Of a stretch of DNA of 64,000 bases, positions 9,147-17,553 are shown piece by piece. This stretch comes from Phycisphaerales bacterium (GTDB lineage: Bacteria; Planctomycetota; Phycisphaerae; Phycisphaerales; UBA1924): NCBI GenBank assembly GCA_035627955.1, contig DASPKU010000007.1, forward strand, positions 248,001-312,000, written 5' to 3'. The translations under genes were made by a program, and so were the position numbers. The notes beneath the pieces are model-generated. The model ran no database searches, was not told where the DNA came from, and saw only the letters and a program-made list of their open reading frames with translations. Numbering within the stretch: position 1 is the stretch's first letter; the number at the start of each line of letters is the position of its first letter.

Positions 9147-9260
9147 GGAACCCCGACCGTCAGGGAGGGACACAGCCGCGCTTCGCGGCTGTCCGTGGTA
9201 CTGGTTGAACCCGCAAGCGGCGAAGCGCCGCTTCCGCTCCCTTACGGTCGCGGTTCTTAC
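9147..9260. repeat. Dispersed repeat A, full palindromic copy
   Basis: The left arm begins GGAACCCCGACCGTCAGGGA. The middle holds two small hairpins (ACAGCCGCG/CGCGGCTGT and AAGCGGCG..CGCCGCTT). The right arm is TCCCTTACGGTCGCGGTTCT. The arms are imperfect inverted repeats. Nearly the same element is at 20004-20118. It separates the TerC gene from polX. Confidence 0.75.
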
Positions 9261-9271
9261 TCACACCCGCC

Positions 9272-9277
9272 TAGCAT
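9272..9277 (+). promoter_or_regulatory. -10-like TAGCAT of polX, leaderless type
   Basis: TAGCAT ends five bases before the ATG at 9283; no Shine-Dalgarno site is present. Confidence 0.5.
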
Positions 9278-9282
9278 GCAAA

Positions 9283-11094
9283 ATGCCCGCCGCGAACCAG
9301 GCTCTGGCGTCCCTGCTGCACGAGATGTCCCAGATGCTCGACCTGCTGGGTGAGGATTCCTTCAGGGCCAGCTCCCACGCCCGCGCAGCCCGCGCCATCG
9401 AAGACCTGCCCCACGACATCGCATCCATGGACCGCAAGCAGCTGCTCGAGGTCCAGGGCATCGGCCCCAAGATGGCCGACAAGATCCTCGAGTTCGCCGC
9501 CACCGGCGAGGTGAAGGAGCACAAGGAGCTCGCCTCGCGCGTGCCGCCGGGCCTGCTCATGCTCCTTCAAATCCCCGGCCTGGGCCCCAAGATCGTCCGC
9601 GCCATGTGGACGCAGTGCAGCATCTGCGACATCCCCAGCCTCAAGAAGTGCATCGACGACGGCACCATTCTCGGCGTGCCCCGCATGGGGCAGAAGCAGG
9701 TGAACAAGATCAAGGCCGCGATCGCGCTGGCCGAGCAGGGGCAGCAGCGGCTGTGGCTGGGGCGGGCCTACGCCCTGGCTGAGCGGTTCGCCAGCCGCCT
9801 GCGCGAGCTGCCCATGGTTGAGCGCGTGGAGCCCGCCGGCTCGCTGCGGCGCGGGCGCGACACCGTCGGCGACATCGACATCCTCGTCGCCATCAGGCCC
9901 GGGCACGACCACGAGGCCGCGCAGATTGGTGAGGCCTTCCGCACCACGCCCGGCGTCACGCAGGTGCTGGTCGCGGGCGACAACAAGTCCTCCGTCCGCG
10001 CCAGCCTCAACTTCGACGTGGGCCGCTGGAAGCGCACCGTCGATGAGGGCGAGCAGGGCCCCACGATCCAGGTCGACCTCCGCGTGCTGCCCCTCGCCTC
10101 CTGGGGCGCGGCCCTCATGTACTTCACCGGCAGCAAGGAGCACAACGTCCGCCTCCGCGAGCGCGCCCTCAAGATGGGCATGACCCTCAACGAGTGGGGC
10201 CTCTTCCCCGAGGACGACGAGAAGACCCCGCCCCAGGCCCGCGGCGTCAAGCCAGTCGCCGCCGCGACCGAAGAAGAGGTCTACGCCGCCCTCAAGCTCC
10301 CGTACATCCCGCCCGAGTGCCGCGAGGACCGCGGCGAGTGCGACTGCAACACGCCGATCCGCCTGGTCGAGGTCGCCGACATCAAGGCCGAGCTGCACGC
10401 CCACACCACCGCCTCCGACGGCCAGCTCTCGATCGAGGAGCTGGCCGAGGCCGCGAAGGCCCGTGGCTACCACACGATCGCCGTGACCGACCACTCGCGC
10501 TCATCGGCCGTCGCCGGCGGCCTCACGGTCGAGCGGCTGCTGACGCACATCAACGCGGTGCGCTCGGCGAAGGTCAAGGGCATCACCATCCTCGCGGGCA
10601 GCGAGGTTGACATCCTCGCCGACGGCACGCTCGACTACCCCGACGACATCCTCAAGCAGCTTGACATCGTCGTCGCCTCGCCGCACGCGGGGCTAACGCA
10701 GGACCCCCCCACCGCCACCGCGCGCATGCTCAAGGCGATCGGCAACCCCTATGTGCACATCGTCGGGCACCCCACCGGCCGCCTGATCAACCGGCGCGCC
10801 GGCCTCTCCCCCGACCTCGCGGCCATCATCAAGGCGGCGCAGGAGCACGACGTCGCACTCGAGATCAACAGCCACTGGATGCGCCTGGACCTGCGCGACT
10901 CGCACGTGCGCGAGGCTGTAAAGGCCGGGTGCAAGATCGCCATCGACTGCGACGTGCACGCCCGCGATGAGTTCGACAACATCCGCTTCGGCGTGGCCAC
11001 CGGCCGGCGCGGCTGGCTGACGCCGGAGCTGTGCATCAACACGTGGGACGCGGAGCGGCTGCATGGGTGGTTAAAGAGCAAGGGCGGGCGCTAA
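9283..11094 (+). CDS. polX: DNA polymerase/3'-5' exonuclease PolX
   Basis: A 603-residue family X repair polymerase with a C-terminal PHP exonuclease. The N-terminal 8-kDa helix-hairpin-helix region includes LLEVQGIGPKMADKI and LLQIPGLGPKIVRAM. The nucleotidyltransferase site is GSLRRGRDTVGDIDILVA with its two metal Asp residues near residue 205. The PHP domain starts at ELHAHTTASDGQLSIEEL (about residue 370), with AVTDHSRSS, GSEVDILADG and INSHWMRLDLRD. Length fits the bacterial PolX class (about 570-600). The role is gap-filling repair synthesis. Confidence 0.96.
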   Translation: MPAANQALASLLHEMSQMLDLLGEDSFRASSHARAARAIEDLPHDIASMDRKQLLEVQGIGPKMADKILEFAATGEVKEHKELASRVPPGLLMLLQIPGLGPKIVRAMWTQCSICDIPSLKKCIDDGTILGVPRMGQKQVNKIKAAIALAEQGQQRLWLGRAYALAERFASRLRELPMVERVEPAGSLRRGRDTVGDIDILVAIRPGHDHEAAQIGEAFRTTPGVTQVLVAGDNKSSVRASLNFDVGRWKRTVDEGEQGPTIQVDLRVLPLASWGAALMYFTGSKEHNVRLRERALKMGMTLNEWGLFPEDDEKTPPQARGVKPVAAATEEEVYAALKLPYIPPECREDRGECDCNTPIRLVEVADIKAELHAHTTASDGQLSIEELAEAAKARGYHTIAVTDHSRSSAVAGGLTVERLLTHINAVRSAKVKGITILAGSEVDILADGTLDYPDDILKQLDIVVASPHAGLTQDPPTATARMLKAIGNPYVHIVGHPTGRLINRRAGLSPDLAAIIKAAQEHDVALEINSHWMRLDLRDSHVREAVKAGCKIAIDCDVHARDEFDNIRFGVATGRRGWLTPELCINTWDAERLHGWLKSKGGR

Positions 11095-11594
11095 GGCCCT
11101 GATTGCCCACGCCGACGGCGCCGCCACACGACGAGGCCCACCCCAACCCCTGCCATCAGCAGCGCGATCGGCGTCCCCACGAAAGGCACTCCGAGCAGGG
11201 CGATCGCCCCCTGCGCATCCACGTGCAGCACGAACACGTCCAGGTAGAGCAGGAGGATGAGCGCCGTCACGACCACCGCTGCAGGCAATGACGCGAGCAA
11301 CGCTTCACGTCTGTTCTTCGGACGCGCACAGGTAGCGAGGACACCCCACGCGGCGGTCAGCGGCACGACGTTCAGCAACAGCACAATGAGGAATGCAGGA
11401 AGCGGGGTGTCGCGCGACATGATTCCCAGCCCGATCATCGTCGCAACGGCCGCCAACCCAAACACGAGCGGCATCGTGAATCGGTCACCCATGCGCGCGA
11501 GCGTCTCCCGCTGCTTCGGAGTGGCCCCGCATTCCGGGCAGTTGCCCCTGGGGTCGGTCGCGCTCAGGTCGTAGTGGCACTTGGGGCACTGCAC
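11091..11594 (-). CDS. Zinc-ribbon membrane protein, unknown function
   Basis: A 167-residue protein with a zinc-ribbon at the N-terminus (MQCPKCHYDLSAT and GNCPECGATP) followed by four hydrophobic segments and a basic C-terminus. Such short CPxC...CPxCG-TM proteins are common in planctomycetes and have no assigned role. The start ATG at 11594 puts the first zinc knuckle at residue 3. It overlaps the 3' end of polX by four bases, convergent. Confidence 0.75.
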   Translation of the reverse strand: MQCPKCHYDLSATDPRGNCPECGATPKQRETLARMGDRFTMPLVFGLAAVATMIGLGIMSRDTPLPAFLIVLLLNVVPLTAAWGVLATCARPKNRREALLASLPAAVVVTALILLLYLDVFVLHVDAQGAIALLGVPFVGTPIALLMAGVGVGLVVWRRRRRGQSGP

Positions 11595-11627
11595 GCCCGC
11601 AGTCTACCCCGTGCACCAAAAACGAAG

Positions 11628-11657
11628 CCACCGAGATGAGGACATCTCGGTGGCACG
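11628..11657 (-). repeat. Dispersed palindrome B
   Basis: Arms CCACCGAGATG and CATCTCGGTGG with a short TCC-type centre form a near-perfect hairpin. Other copies lie at 14729-14753, 58904-58929 and 59021-59046. Confidence 0.7.
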
Positions 11658-11679
11658 ATTGTCGTGTGATGACTGCCGA

Positions 11680-12924
11680 TCAGCGGCGCTTCGCCACCTT
11701 CTTCTTCGCACCCTTCGCCGCAGCCTTCTTGACCGCCTTCTTCACCACCTTCTTCTTGGCCACCGCCTTCGCCGCCTTCGCAGGCTTCGCCTTTCCGTTC
11801 GCCCGCGCGTTGTACCCCGCAGGAATGCCCTGCTGCCACGTGTCCATGTTCTTGGACTCGGGGTTGAAGCCGTCGCCTGGGATCGGGTGGCTCCCCTTGG
11901 TGAAGTTGGAAACCGCGCTCAGGTGCGCGGTCTTGGCGTCGTACTTGTCGCGGAACTGCTGCTCGATCCAGCGGTAGGTCTTCTCCATGCCGTCACGCAG
12001 GCGGGTGTCGGGCTCCCAATTGAGGTACTGCTGGATCTTGGTGTTGTCGCTGTTGCGCCCCGCCACGCCCCGCGGCGCGTCGAGCTTGTACTTGCGCTCC
12101 AGCTTGATGCCCGCGATCTCCTCCGCGATGTCCACCAGCTGGTTGATGCTCACCAGCTCGCTGCTGCCCAGGTTGATCGGCTCCAGGATGTTGCTGTGCG
12201 TGATCGTCTGGATGCCCTTCACGCAGTCGTCGATGTACATGAACGACCGCGTCTGCGTGCCGTCGCCCCAGATCTCGATCTCGTGCTTCCCGCTTACCGC
12301 CGCGGCGATCACTTTGCGGCAGATCGCGGCCGGCGCCTTCTCACGCCCGCCCTCCCACGTGCCGAACGGCCCGTACACGTTGTGGAACCGCGCGACCCGC
12401 GTGTGCAGGCCGAAGTCCTCGCGGAAGTGCCGGCACATGCGCTCGCTGAACAGCTTCTCCCAGCCGTAGCCGTCCTCGGGCAGCGCGGGGTACGCGTCCG
12501 CCTCCTTGAGAGCGGTGACGTTGGGGTCCTTCTGCTTGTCGGCGTTATAGACGCACGCGGAGCTGGCGTAGAAGAACTTCTCGACGCCCGCCTCCTGCGC
12601 CGCCAGGATCATGTGCGTGTTGCTCAGCACGCTGAGCATGCACAGGGCCTTGTTGTTCTCGATGAAGCCCATGCCGCCCATGTCGGCGGCGAGCTGGTAG
12701 ACCTCGCTCGCGCCCTTGCAGATGCGGCGGCAGTTCTGGAAGTCGCGCACGTCGCCCATGAGCGCACCCGCGGAGTTCTCCGCCTTGCGGTGCACCTGGT
12801 ACCACTCGTCGAGCGGCTTGATGTCGGCCGCGCGAACGCGGAAGCCCTGCCGCAGCAGGTCGGCCACGAGGTGACCACCGATGAACCCGCCCGCGCCCGC
12901 GACGACAACCACACCCTTGCTCAC
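11680..12924 (-). CDS. GDP-mannose 3,5-epimerase-like enzyme with Lys/Ala-rich tail
   Basis: A 414-residue extended SDR enzyme. VVVAGAGGFIGGHLVADLL is the NAD loop. AADMGGMGFIENNKALCM, FFYASSACVYNADKQ, YGWEKLFSERMCRHF and RFHNVYGPFGTWEGG closely follow plant GDP-mannose 3,5-epimerase; SSACVY and YGWEK give the Ser/Tyr/Lys site. It probably supplies GDP-L-galactose or a related sugar for surface glycans. The last 35-40 residues are a histone-H1-like tail (KKKVVKKAVKKAAAKG and similar), absent from ordinary epimerases. The start is a GTG at 12924 with GGAGAG upstream; the frame upstream lacks family similarity. Confidence 0.85.
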   Translation of the reverse strand: MSKGVVVVAGAGGFIGGHLVADLLRQGFRVRAADIKPLDEWYQVHRKAENSAGALMGDVRDFQNCRRICKGASEVYQLAADMGGMGFIENNKALCMLSVLSNTHMILAAQEAGVEKFFYASSACVYNADKQKDPNVTALKEADAYPALPEDGYGWEKLFSERMCRHFREDFGLHTRVARFHNVYGPFGTWEGGREKAPAAICRKVIAAAVSGKHEIEIWGDGTQTRSFMYIDDCVKGIQTITHSNILEPINLGSSELVSINQLVDIAEEIAGIKLERKYKLDAPRGVAGRNSDNTKIQQYLNWEPDTRLRDGMEKTYRWIEQQFRDKYDAKTAHLSAVSNFTKGSHPIPGDGFNPESKNMDTWQQGIPAGYNARANGKAKPAKAAKAVAKKKVVKKAVKKAAAKGAKKKVAKRR

Positions 12925-13255
12925 GCGAACTCTCCTGAAGGCGCCGCAGCGCCGTGATGAAGCCCTTGAGAAAACCCGGCCACCTTCTAGCCGCGCCCGG
13001 GCCGATGGGTTCGCCCGGGGACAGCGGGAAAGCGGGGAGAAAGTGTACCCGTGACGCCCGGGCACCCCTCCGTTCTGACGCTCCCAACGCCGATGTTCCC
13101 GGACCTTGGGGCGTTCAGCCTACCCGGGTTCATCGGCCGATCCGGGGGGTGACTGAACCTCAGGCAGCCTCGGAGCCGCAAACAACGTTCGCAACGAGCC
13201 CCGAACGAAGTGAGCGGGCCACGTCTTCTGCGGCGAAGGATCGCACCAAAACCCC
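12925..13255. other. Gene-free stretch with large inverted repeat
   Basis: About 331 bases between two same-strand epimerase genes. No credible gene. The distal part carries the inverted repeat listed at 13186-13283; the remainder shows only GC-rich sequence and the GGAGAG ribosome site of the downstream gene. Confidence 0.5.
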
Positions 13256-13283
13256 TCACTTCGTTCGGGGCTCGTTCCGAACG
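13186..13283. repeat. 29-bp inverted repeat pair (repeat F)
   Basis: Arms at 13186-13214 and 13255-13283 are reverse complements over 29 bases with one mismatch. The right arm includes the stop codon and last codons (FRTVRNEP region) of the adjacent epimerase gene. Related to 481-629. Confidence 0.75.
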
Positions 13284-14254
13284 GTTCTGAAGAACTCGAT
13301 CGTGCGGGCCAGCCCCTCATCAAGGGAGGTCTTCGCCTCCCACCCCAGCAGCTCGCGCGCCTTGCCCGTATCCAGCGCCCGCCGCATCACCCCGTCGCCC
13401 TTCGACGCGTCCCACAGGACCCGCCCCTGATAACCCGCGTGCTTCGCCGCCAGCTCGGCCAGCTCCCGGATCGACGGCTCCGCCCCCGACCCCAGGTTGA
13501 TCGCCTGCACGGGGGTGCTCGCCGTCTGCGTCAGCACCCACTCCGCCGCCCGCACCACACCCGCGGCCGCGTCCTCGATGTACAGGAAGTCCCGCGTCGG
13601 CCGGCCCGTGCCCCAGCACGTCACCTCGGGGAGGTTCTCGCGGGCCGCGTCCATGAACCGCGCCACCATCGCCCCGCACGCGTGCGTCCGCGCCGGGTCC
13701 AGCGTGTCGCCGGGCCCATAGAGGCTCGTCGGGATCAGGTACACCGAGCGAAGGCCGTGCTCGAGCCGGTACGCCTCCAGCATCTGCAGCAGCGCGAGCT
13801 TGGCAAGCCCGTACGAGGCGAACTCGGCGTCGGGCTTCCCCGCAAACAGCGACTCCTCGCGGTAGGGCTGCGGGGCGTCCTTCGGGTACGACGTCATGCA
13901 CCCGATCTGCACCACGCAGCAGTGACGCGCGAGGCCGGTGCGTCGCAGCCCCTCGATGAGGTTCACGCCCATCGCCAGGTTGTCGTAGAAAAACTTCGCC
14001 GGGTGCGCCCGGTTGGCCTGCAGCCCCGCGCTGTACGCGGCCACATGCACCAGCACCGTCGGCCCATTCCCGCCGAACGCGTTCGCGAGCAGCGCCTCCG
14101 CCTGCCGCGGGTCGGTCAGATCACCATCCGCCCGCGTCGCCGCGAACACATGCAGCGGCGGCACCCCCACCCGCTCCAGCGCACCAACCACATGCCGGCC
14201 CAGAAACCCCGCGGCGCCGGTGACCAGGATGCGTTCGCTCGCAAGCGTTGTCAT
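13256..14254 (-). CDS. GDP-L-fucose synthase-like NAD-dependent epimerase/reductase
   Basis: A 332-residue extended SDR protein. ILVTGAAGFLGRHVVGAL is the dinucleotide loop. The segments HVAAYSAGLQANRAHPAKFF, NLAMGVNLIEGLR, YGLAKLALLQMLEAYR and PTSLYGPGDTLDPARTH follow the GDP-L-fucose synthase (Fcl/WcaG) pattern. The catalytic Tyr and Lys are in YGLAK; the Ser-Cys motif usual before it is altered to GCMTSYPK. It ends in FFRTVRNEPRTK, encoded by repeat F. It shares pathway logic (GDP-mannose derivatives) with the downstream epimerase. A second homologue is at 43208. Confidence 0.8.
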   Translation of the reverse strand: MTTLASERILVTGAAGFLGRHVVGALERVGVPPLHVFAATRADGDLTDPRQAEALLANAFGGNGPTVLVHVAAYSAGLQANRAHPAKFFYDNLAMGVNLIEGLRRTGLARHCCVVQIGCMTSYPKDAPQPYREESLFAGKPDAEFASYGLAKLALLQMLEAYRLEHGLRSVYLIPTSLYGPGDTLDPARTHACGAMVARFMDAARENLPEVTCWGTGRPTRDFLYIEDAAAGVVRAAEWVLTQTASTPVQAINLGSGAEPSIRELAELAAKHAGYQGRVLWDASKGDGVMRRALDTGKARELLGWEAKTSLDEGLARTIEFFRTVRNEPRTK

Positions 14255-14355
14255 GTCCCCTCACGACGCCGGGACTGAGCCGCTCTGGGCGAAGTCCCGG
14301 GTGGAACGCGACGCACTTCGCGTCCTCTCCGCACAGCTGCGACGCGCCGCAACCC

Positions 14356-14697
14356 TCACACCGTAATCGTCCCCAGATCCAGCGTCTGGTTCGCCACCCC
14401 CGATACCCCCGTCTTGCGGTCGGGGTCGAAGTCATGGAACACGCGACTCTTCTTGAGCTCCTGCCCGCCGTGCAGCAGCGTGCAGTACACGTCCGGCTTG
14501 CCCTCGTGCGTGAACCCGCGCACATCGACGATCGCGCACACGGCCTCCGCCACCCCATTCCCGTCCAGCCCCGCCTGCCCCAGTGTCGAGCTGCTCATCA
14601 GGTCCTTGTCGTGGAACACCACGCGGTACTCAGGCCCCTGCAGCGGCTTCCCGGACTTGTCGACAAAGCGAACGCGGAGTTTGAAGAGGTCGGCCAT
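14356..14697 (-). CDS. Hypothetical protein, beta-rich
   Basis: A 113-residue protein starting MADLFKLRVRFVDKSGKPL. The pattern of a strand, KSGKPLQGPEYRV, and several later strands suggests a small immunoglobulin- or transthyretin-like sandwich. No catalytic motif or signal peptide. It reads well in codon usage and starts at ATG 14697. Family not recognised. Confidence 0.6.
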   Translation of the reverse strand: MADLFKLRVRFVDKSGKPLQGPEYRVVFHDKDLMSSSTLGQAGLDGNGVAEAVCAIVDVRGFTHEGKPDVYCTLLHGGQELKKSRVFHDFDPDRKTGVSGVANQTLDLGTITV

Positions 14698-14728
14698 AGC
14701 GGAATCCTAGTGCAACCACCAACCCGTG

Positions 14729-14753
14729 CCACCGAGATGTCTTCATCTCGGTG
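14729..14753 (+). repeat. Dispersed palindrome B copy
   Basis: CCACCGAGATG and CATCTCGGTG arms separated by TCTT. It lies between two small minus-strand genes. Confidence 0.65.
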
Positions 14754-14758
14754 TCTGC

Positions 14759-15046
14759 TCACCGACCGCCCGAAAGCTCAAAGAGCACATACGCCTGCCT
14801 GAGCGCGAGCAGCAAGTGCACACCAACGGCAACCACAAACAATGCAAGCAGCGGCCGATCCCTTCGCAGCGGACGGGAGACGACCGCGAGCACCAGACCC
14901 CCAACCAGCAGCAGGACAACCTCGACCGCACCCCCGCCGACCCTGCCTATCACCATCATCCAGGCGACGGTGCCCAGCAGCGTTGCAATCACGAGCCCGG
15001 TCGCCCGGAGCACCCTCGGGTTCCCAAGATCGAGGCTACACCCCAT
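14759..15046 (-). CDS. Small membrane protein, unknown function
   Basis: About 95 residues from the ATG at 15046 (MGCSLDLGNPRVLRATGL). Three hydrophobic stretches (GLVIATLLGTVAWMMVIG, VVLLLVGGLVLAVV, LLALFVVAVGVHLLLAL) indicate three membrane helices. A longer frame upstream is arginine-rich and looks non-coding. It sits 55 bases before the rpoN stop, on the same strand. Family not recognised. Confidence 0.5.
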   Translation of the reverse strand: MGCSLDLGNPRVLRATGLVIATLLGTVAWMMVIGRVGGGAVEVVLLLVGGLVLAVVSRPLRRDRPLLALFVVAVGVHLLLALRQAYVLFELSGGR

Positions 15047-15101
15047 CGCCCCCTCCGCGCAACTCCGCCCCCTCCGCGAAACTCCGCGGTAGAGCTCCCC
15101 C

Positions 15102-16742
15102 TCAGAACTGCTTCCGCAACCGCGCCGGCGCAATCCCCAGCTGATCCCTGTACTTCGCCACCGTCCGGCGCGCAATCTCGATCCCCCGCTTCTTGAGCTC
15201 ATCCACCAGCGCCTCGTCGCTCAAGGGCCGCGCCTTGTCCTCGCCGTCGATGACCTCCTTCAGCGCCACCTTGATCGCGTCCCACGCCACGTCCTCGCCG
15301 CCCTCGGTGTGCAGCCCGCCGCTGAAGAACTTCCGCAGCGGAACCACGCCCCGCGGCGTCGCCAGGTGCTTCTCCGCCACCGCGCGGCTCACCGTCGCGA
15401 CGTGAATCCCCAGCTGCTCCGCCACCAGCGTCATCGGCAGCGGCTTCAAGGCCTGCGGCCCGAAGTCGAAGAAGTCCCGCTGGGCCTCCACCACCGCGCG
15501 GATCACCCGCAGCAGCGTGTGCCGCCGCTGGCCCACCGCGTCCAGCAGCCACTGCGCGTTGCCCAGGTTGGTCTTCAGGAACTCGCGGTCCTTCTTCTCC
15601 ATCCCCTTGTCGCGCGACAGGCGGGCGTACTCCTGGTTGATCCGCACGTTCGGCAGGCGGGCATCATTCAGGTACGCGATGTAGCGGTCCTGGTCCGCGT
15701 CGTACTCCACGATCGCATCAGGGATGATCGCGCGGTTCGTGTCCTCCACCAGCCGGCGCGCCGGAGCCAGCGACAGCCGCCGCAGCAGCGTCAGCGCCTC
15801 TTTGATCTCGTCGAGCCTGAGGCCCGTCTTCTCTGCCACCCGCGGCAGCCGGTTCTGCGTCAGGTCCTCAAGGTGATCAGCCACCAGCACCCGCGCGTTG
15901 TGGAACGCCTGACGCGGCCAGCCCAGGTCCTCCGCCTCATCCTCCAGCGCATCCAGCTGCAGCAGCAGGCACTCGCTCGGCGTGCGCGCCGCCACGCCCG
16001 CAGGCTCCAGGAACAGCTGCACGGCCTTCAGCGCCCGCTCCAGCTGCGCCACCGTGGGCCGCTCCTTCAGCACCAGCGCCCCCGGCCCACCCTCGCCCGG
16101 CGCGGGCTTGCCCACCGGCGCCTTCTCCGCGATCGCCTCCAGCGGCGTGCGCAGGTACCCGTCGTCCTCCAGGAACGTGATGATCAGCTCGCCCAGCGGC
16201 CGCAGCGAGCCCTCCACATCCACCAGCGCCCACTGCCCCCGCAGCTGCTCGGTGAGCGAAGCCCCCCGCGCCGGTGCCGCGGCCATCGCGTCGATCTTCG
16301 CGTCCCGCTCCCCCGCCGATCGATTCACCGAGTACGTGCCCGGCTCCAGCGAAATGCCCGCGTCGCGGGCCTCCGCCATGAGCTCCGACCGGTCGTGATC
16401 GCCGTAATCCGACGCGGAGAACTCGTTGTCGGCCGCGTCAGGGTTGTTCTCGGCAAAGCTGTCGAGCCGCTCGAAGTCATCGCCCGCGGACCCCTCATCG
16501 ACCGACATCGGCCGGTCCGCCGCCGCCTCCTCGCGCCGCAGCTCCTCCAGCTCCATCCGCACGCCCGGGTCATCCGCGTCGCCGTCCGAAAGCTCGAGCG
16601 TCGGGTTGTTCTCCAGTTCCTGCTCGATCCGCTCCTCCAGCTCCGCGAGCGGCATCTGCAGGATCTCCATCGACTGGATCATCCTGGGCGCCAGCTTCAT
16701 CTGCTGGCCGAGCTTCATGTGCTGGGACGTCTCGAACCGCAT
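15102..16742 (-). CDS. rpoN: RNA polymerase sigma-54 factor
   Basis: A 546-residue sigma-54. Region I at the N-terminus is LGQQMKLAPRMIQSMEILQM, followed by LAELEERIEQELENNPTLEL and an acidic linker. The core-binding and helix-turn-helix regions follow (MTLVAEQLGIHVATVSRAVA). The C-terminal RpoN box is ARRTVAKYRDQLGIAPA, which reads the -24 element. It ends LRKQF, slightly shorter after the box than in E. coli. The factor needs AAA+ activators, none of which lie here. Start ATG at 16742; a TTG directly before would add one residue. Confidence 0.96.
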   Translation of the reverse strand: MRFETSQHMKLGQQMKLAPRMIQSMEILQMPLAELEERIEQELENNPTLELSDGDADDPGVRMELEELRREEAAADRPMSVDEGSAGDDFERLDSFAENNPDAADNEFSASDYGDHDRSELMAEARDAGISLEPGTYSVNRSAGERDAKIDAMAAAPARGASLTEQLRGQWALVDVEGSLRPLGELIITFLEDDGYLRTPLEAIAEKAPVGKPAPGEGGPGALVLKERPTVAQLERALKAVQLFLEPAGVAARTPSECLLLQLDALEDEAEDLGWPRQAFHNARVLVADHLEDLTQNRLPRVAEKTGLRLDEIKEALTLLRRLSLAPARRLVEDTNRAIIPDAIVEYDADQDRYIAYLNDARLPNVRINQEYARLSRDKGMEKKDREFLKTNLGNAQWLLDAVGQRRHTLLRVIRAVVEAQRDFFDFGPQALKPLPMTLVAEQLGIHVATVSRAVAEKHLATPRGVVPLRKFFSGGLHTEGGEDVAWDAIKVALKEVIDGEDKARPLSDEALVDELKKRGIEIARRTVAKYRDQLGIAPARLRKQF

Positions 16743-16778
16743 CAACCCTCAGATCAGCAGCTCCGCTGCAAAACTCTC

Positions 16779-16840
16779 CGCTCTCCGACTTCCGACTTCC
16801 GACTTCCGACTTCCGACTTCCGACTTCCGACTTCCGCCTC
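16779..16840. repeat. Tandem 7-bp microsatellite (CGACTTC)n
   Basis: Seven to eight units of CGACTTC lie between rpoN and recR. Looser versions of the same CTTCC-rich repeat occur at 24540-24600 and 56697-56753. Confidence 0.8.
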
Positions 16841-17516
16841 ACTCTACCTTCTGCCGCCCCTGGATCGCATCCGCCAGCACGGCCTTGTTCGCGTATTCCA
16901 GCTGCGAGCCCGTCGGCAGCCCACGCGCCAGGCGGCTCACCTTCACGCCCCTCTCGCGCAGCTGCTCCGACAGGTACAGGCCCGTGCCGTCCCCCTCTAT
17001 TGTCGGGTTGAGGCCCAGGATCACTTCGCTTATGGCGGTGCCGCCCGGGTTCGCCTCCGGGTGCGCCAGCCGCTCCATGAGCCGCGGGATGGTCAGCTCG
17101 TCGGGCCCGATCCCCTCAAGAGGGCTCAGCCGCCCCATCAGCACGTGGTACAGCCCGCGGTACATGCCCGTCTGCTCCAGCGCGATCAGGTCCTTGGGCT
17201 GCTCCACCACCAGCACCAGCGTGCGGTCGCGGTTCTCATCGCGGCAGATGTCGCACGTGCTCGCGTCGGACAGGTTGTAGCACGTCTCGCAATGCCGCAC
17301 CGTCTTCTTGACGTCGATGATCGCCTGCGACAGCCCCAGCGCCGTCGGCTCGTCGCTCTTGAGGATGTAGAACGCCAGCCGCTCCGCCGTGCGACGCCCG
17401 ATCCCCGGCAGGCGCGCGAACTCCGCGATCAGCCGATCCACGGCCTTGGGGTACGCCATCCCGCGCTTCAGCGGCGCGGGCTCGGCTCCATTCGTGCTGG
17501 AAGGGCGCTTGGCCAC
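16839..17516 (-). CDS. recR: Recombination mediator RecR
   Basis: A 225-residue RecR, which with RecO and RecF loads RecA on gapped DNA. The helix-hairpin-helix is FARLPGIGRRTAERLAFYIL. The zinc finger is CETCYNLSDASTCDIC, and the Toprim region is TLVLVVEQPKDLIALEQTGM with YHVLMGRLSPLEGIGPDEL. The C-terminal Walker-B-like LARGLPTGSQLEYANKAVLADAI is present. The N-terminus is about 20 residues longer than in E. coli. The start is a GTG at 17516. The recR gene usually follows dnaX; that neighbour is absent. Confidence 0.96.
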   Translation of the reverse strand: MAKRPSSTNGAEPAPLKRGMAYPKAVDRLIAEFARLPGIGRRTAERLAFYILKSDEPTALGLSQAIIDVKKTVRHCETCYNLSDASTCDICRDENRDRTLVLVVEQPKDLIALEQTGMYRGLYHVLMGRLSPLEGIGPDELTIPRLMERLAHPEANPGGTAISEVILGLNPTIEGDGTGLYLSEQLRERGVKVSRLARGLPTGSQLEYANKAVLADAIQGRQKVE

Positions 17517-17525
17517 AGGTACAAC

Positions 17526-17531
17526 AGTCTA
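17526..17531 (-). promoter_or_regulatory. -10-like TAGACT of recR
   Basis: Minus-strand TAGACT lies nine bases before the GTG at 17516, without a Shine-Dalgarno site. Confidence 0.35.
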
Positions 17532-17539
17532 CCCGCCCG

Positions 17540-17545
17540 TATCAT
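17540..17545 (+). promoter_or_regulatory. -10-like TATCAT of the GT39 gene
   Basis: TATCAT ends eight bases before the ATG at 17554 and is divergent from the recR element. Confidence 0.4.
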
Positions 17546-17553
17546 CCGCCCCG

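Noticed and set aside
16779-16840. CGACTTC array considered as CRISPR or iteron origin
   Set aside because: Units are 7 bases without spacers; no replication gene or DnaA box cluster nearby.
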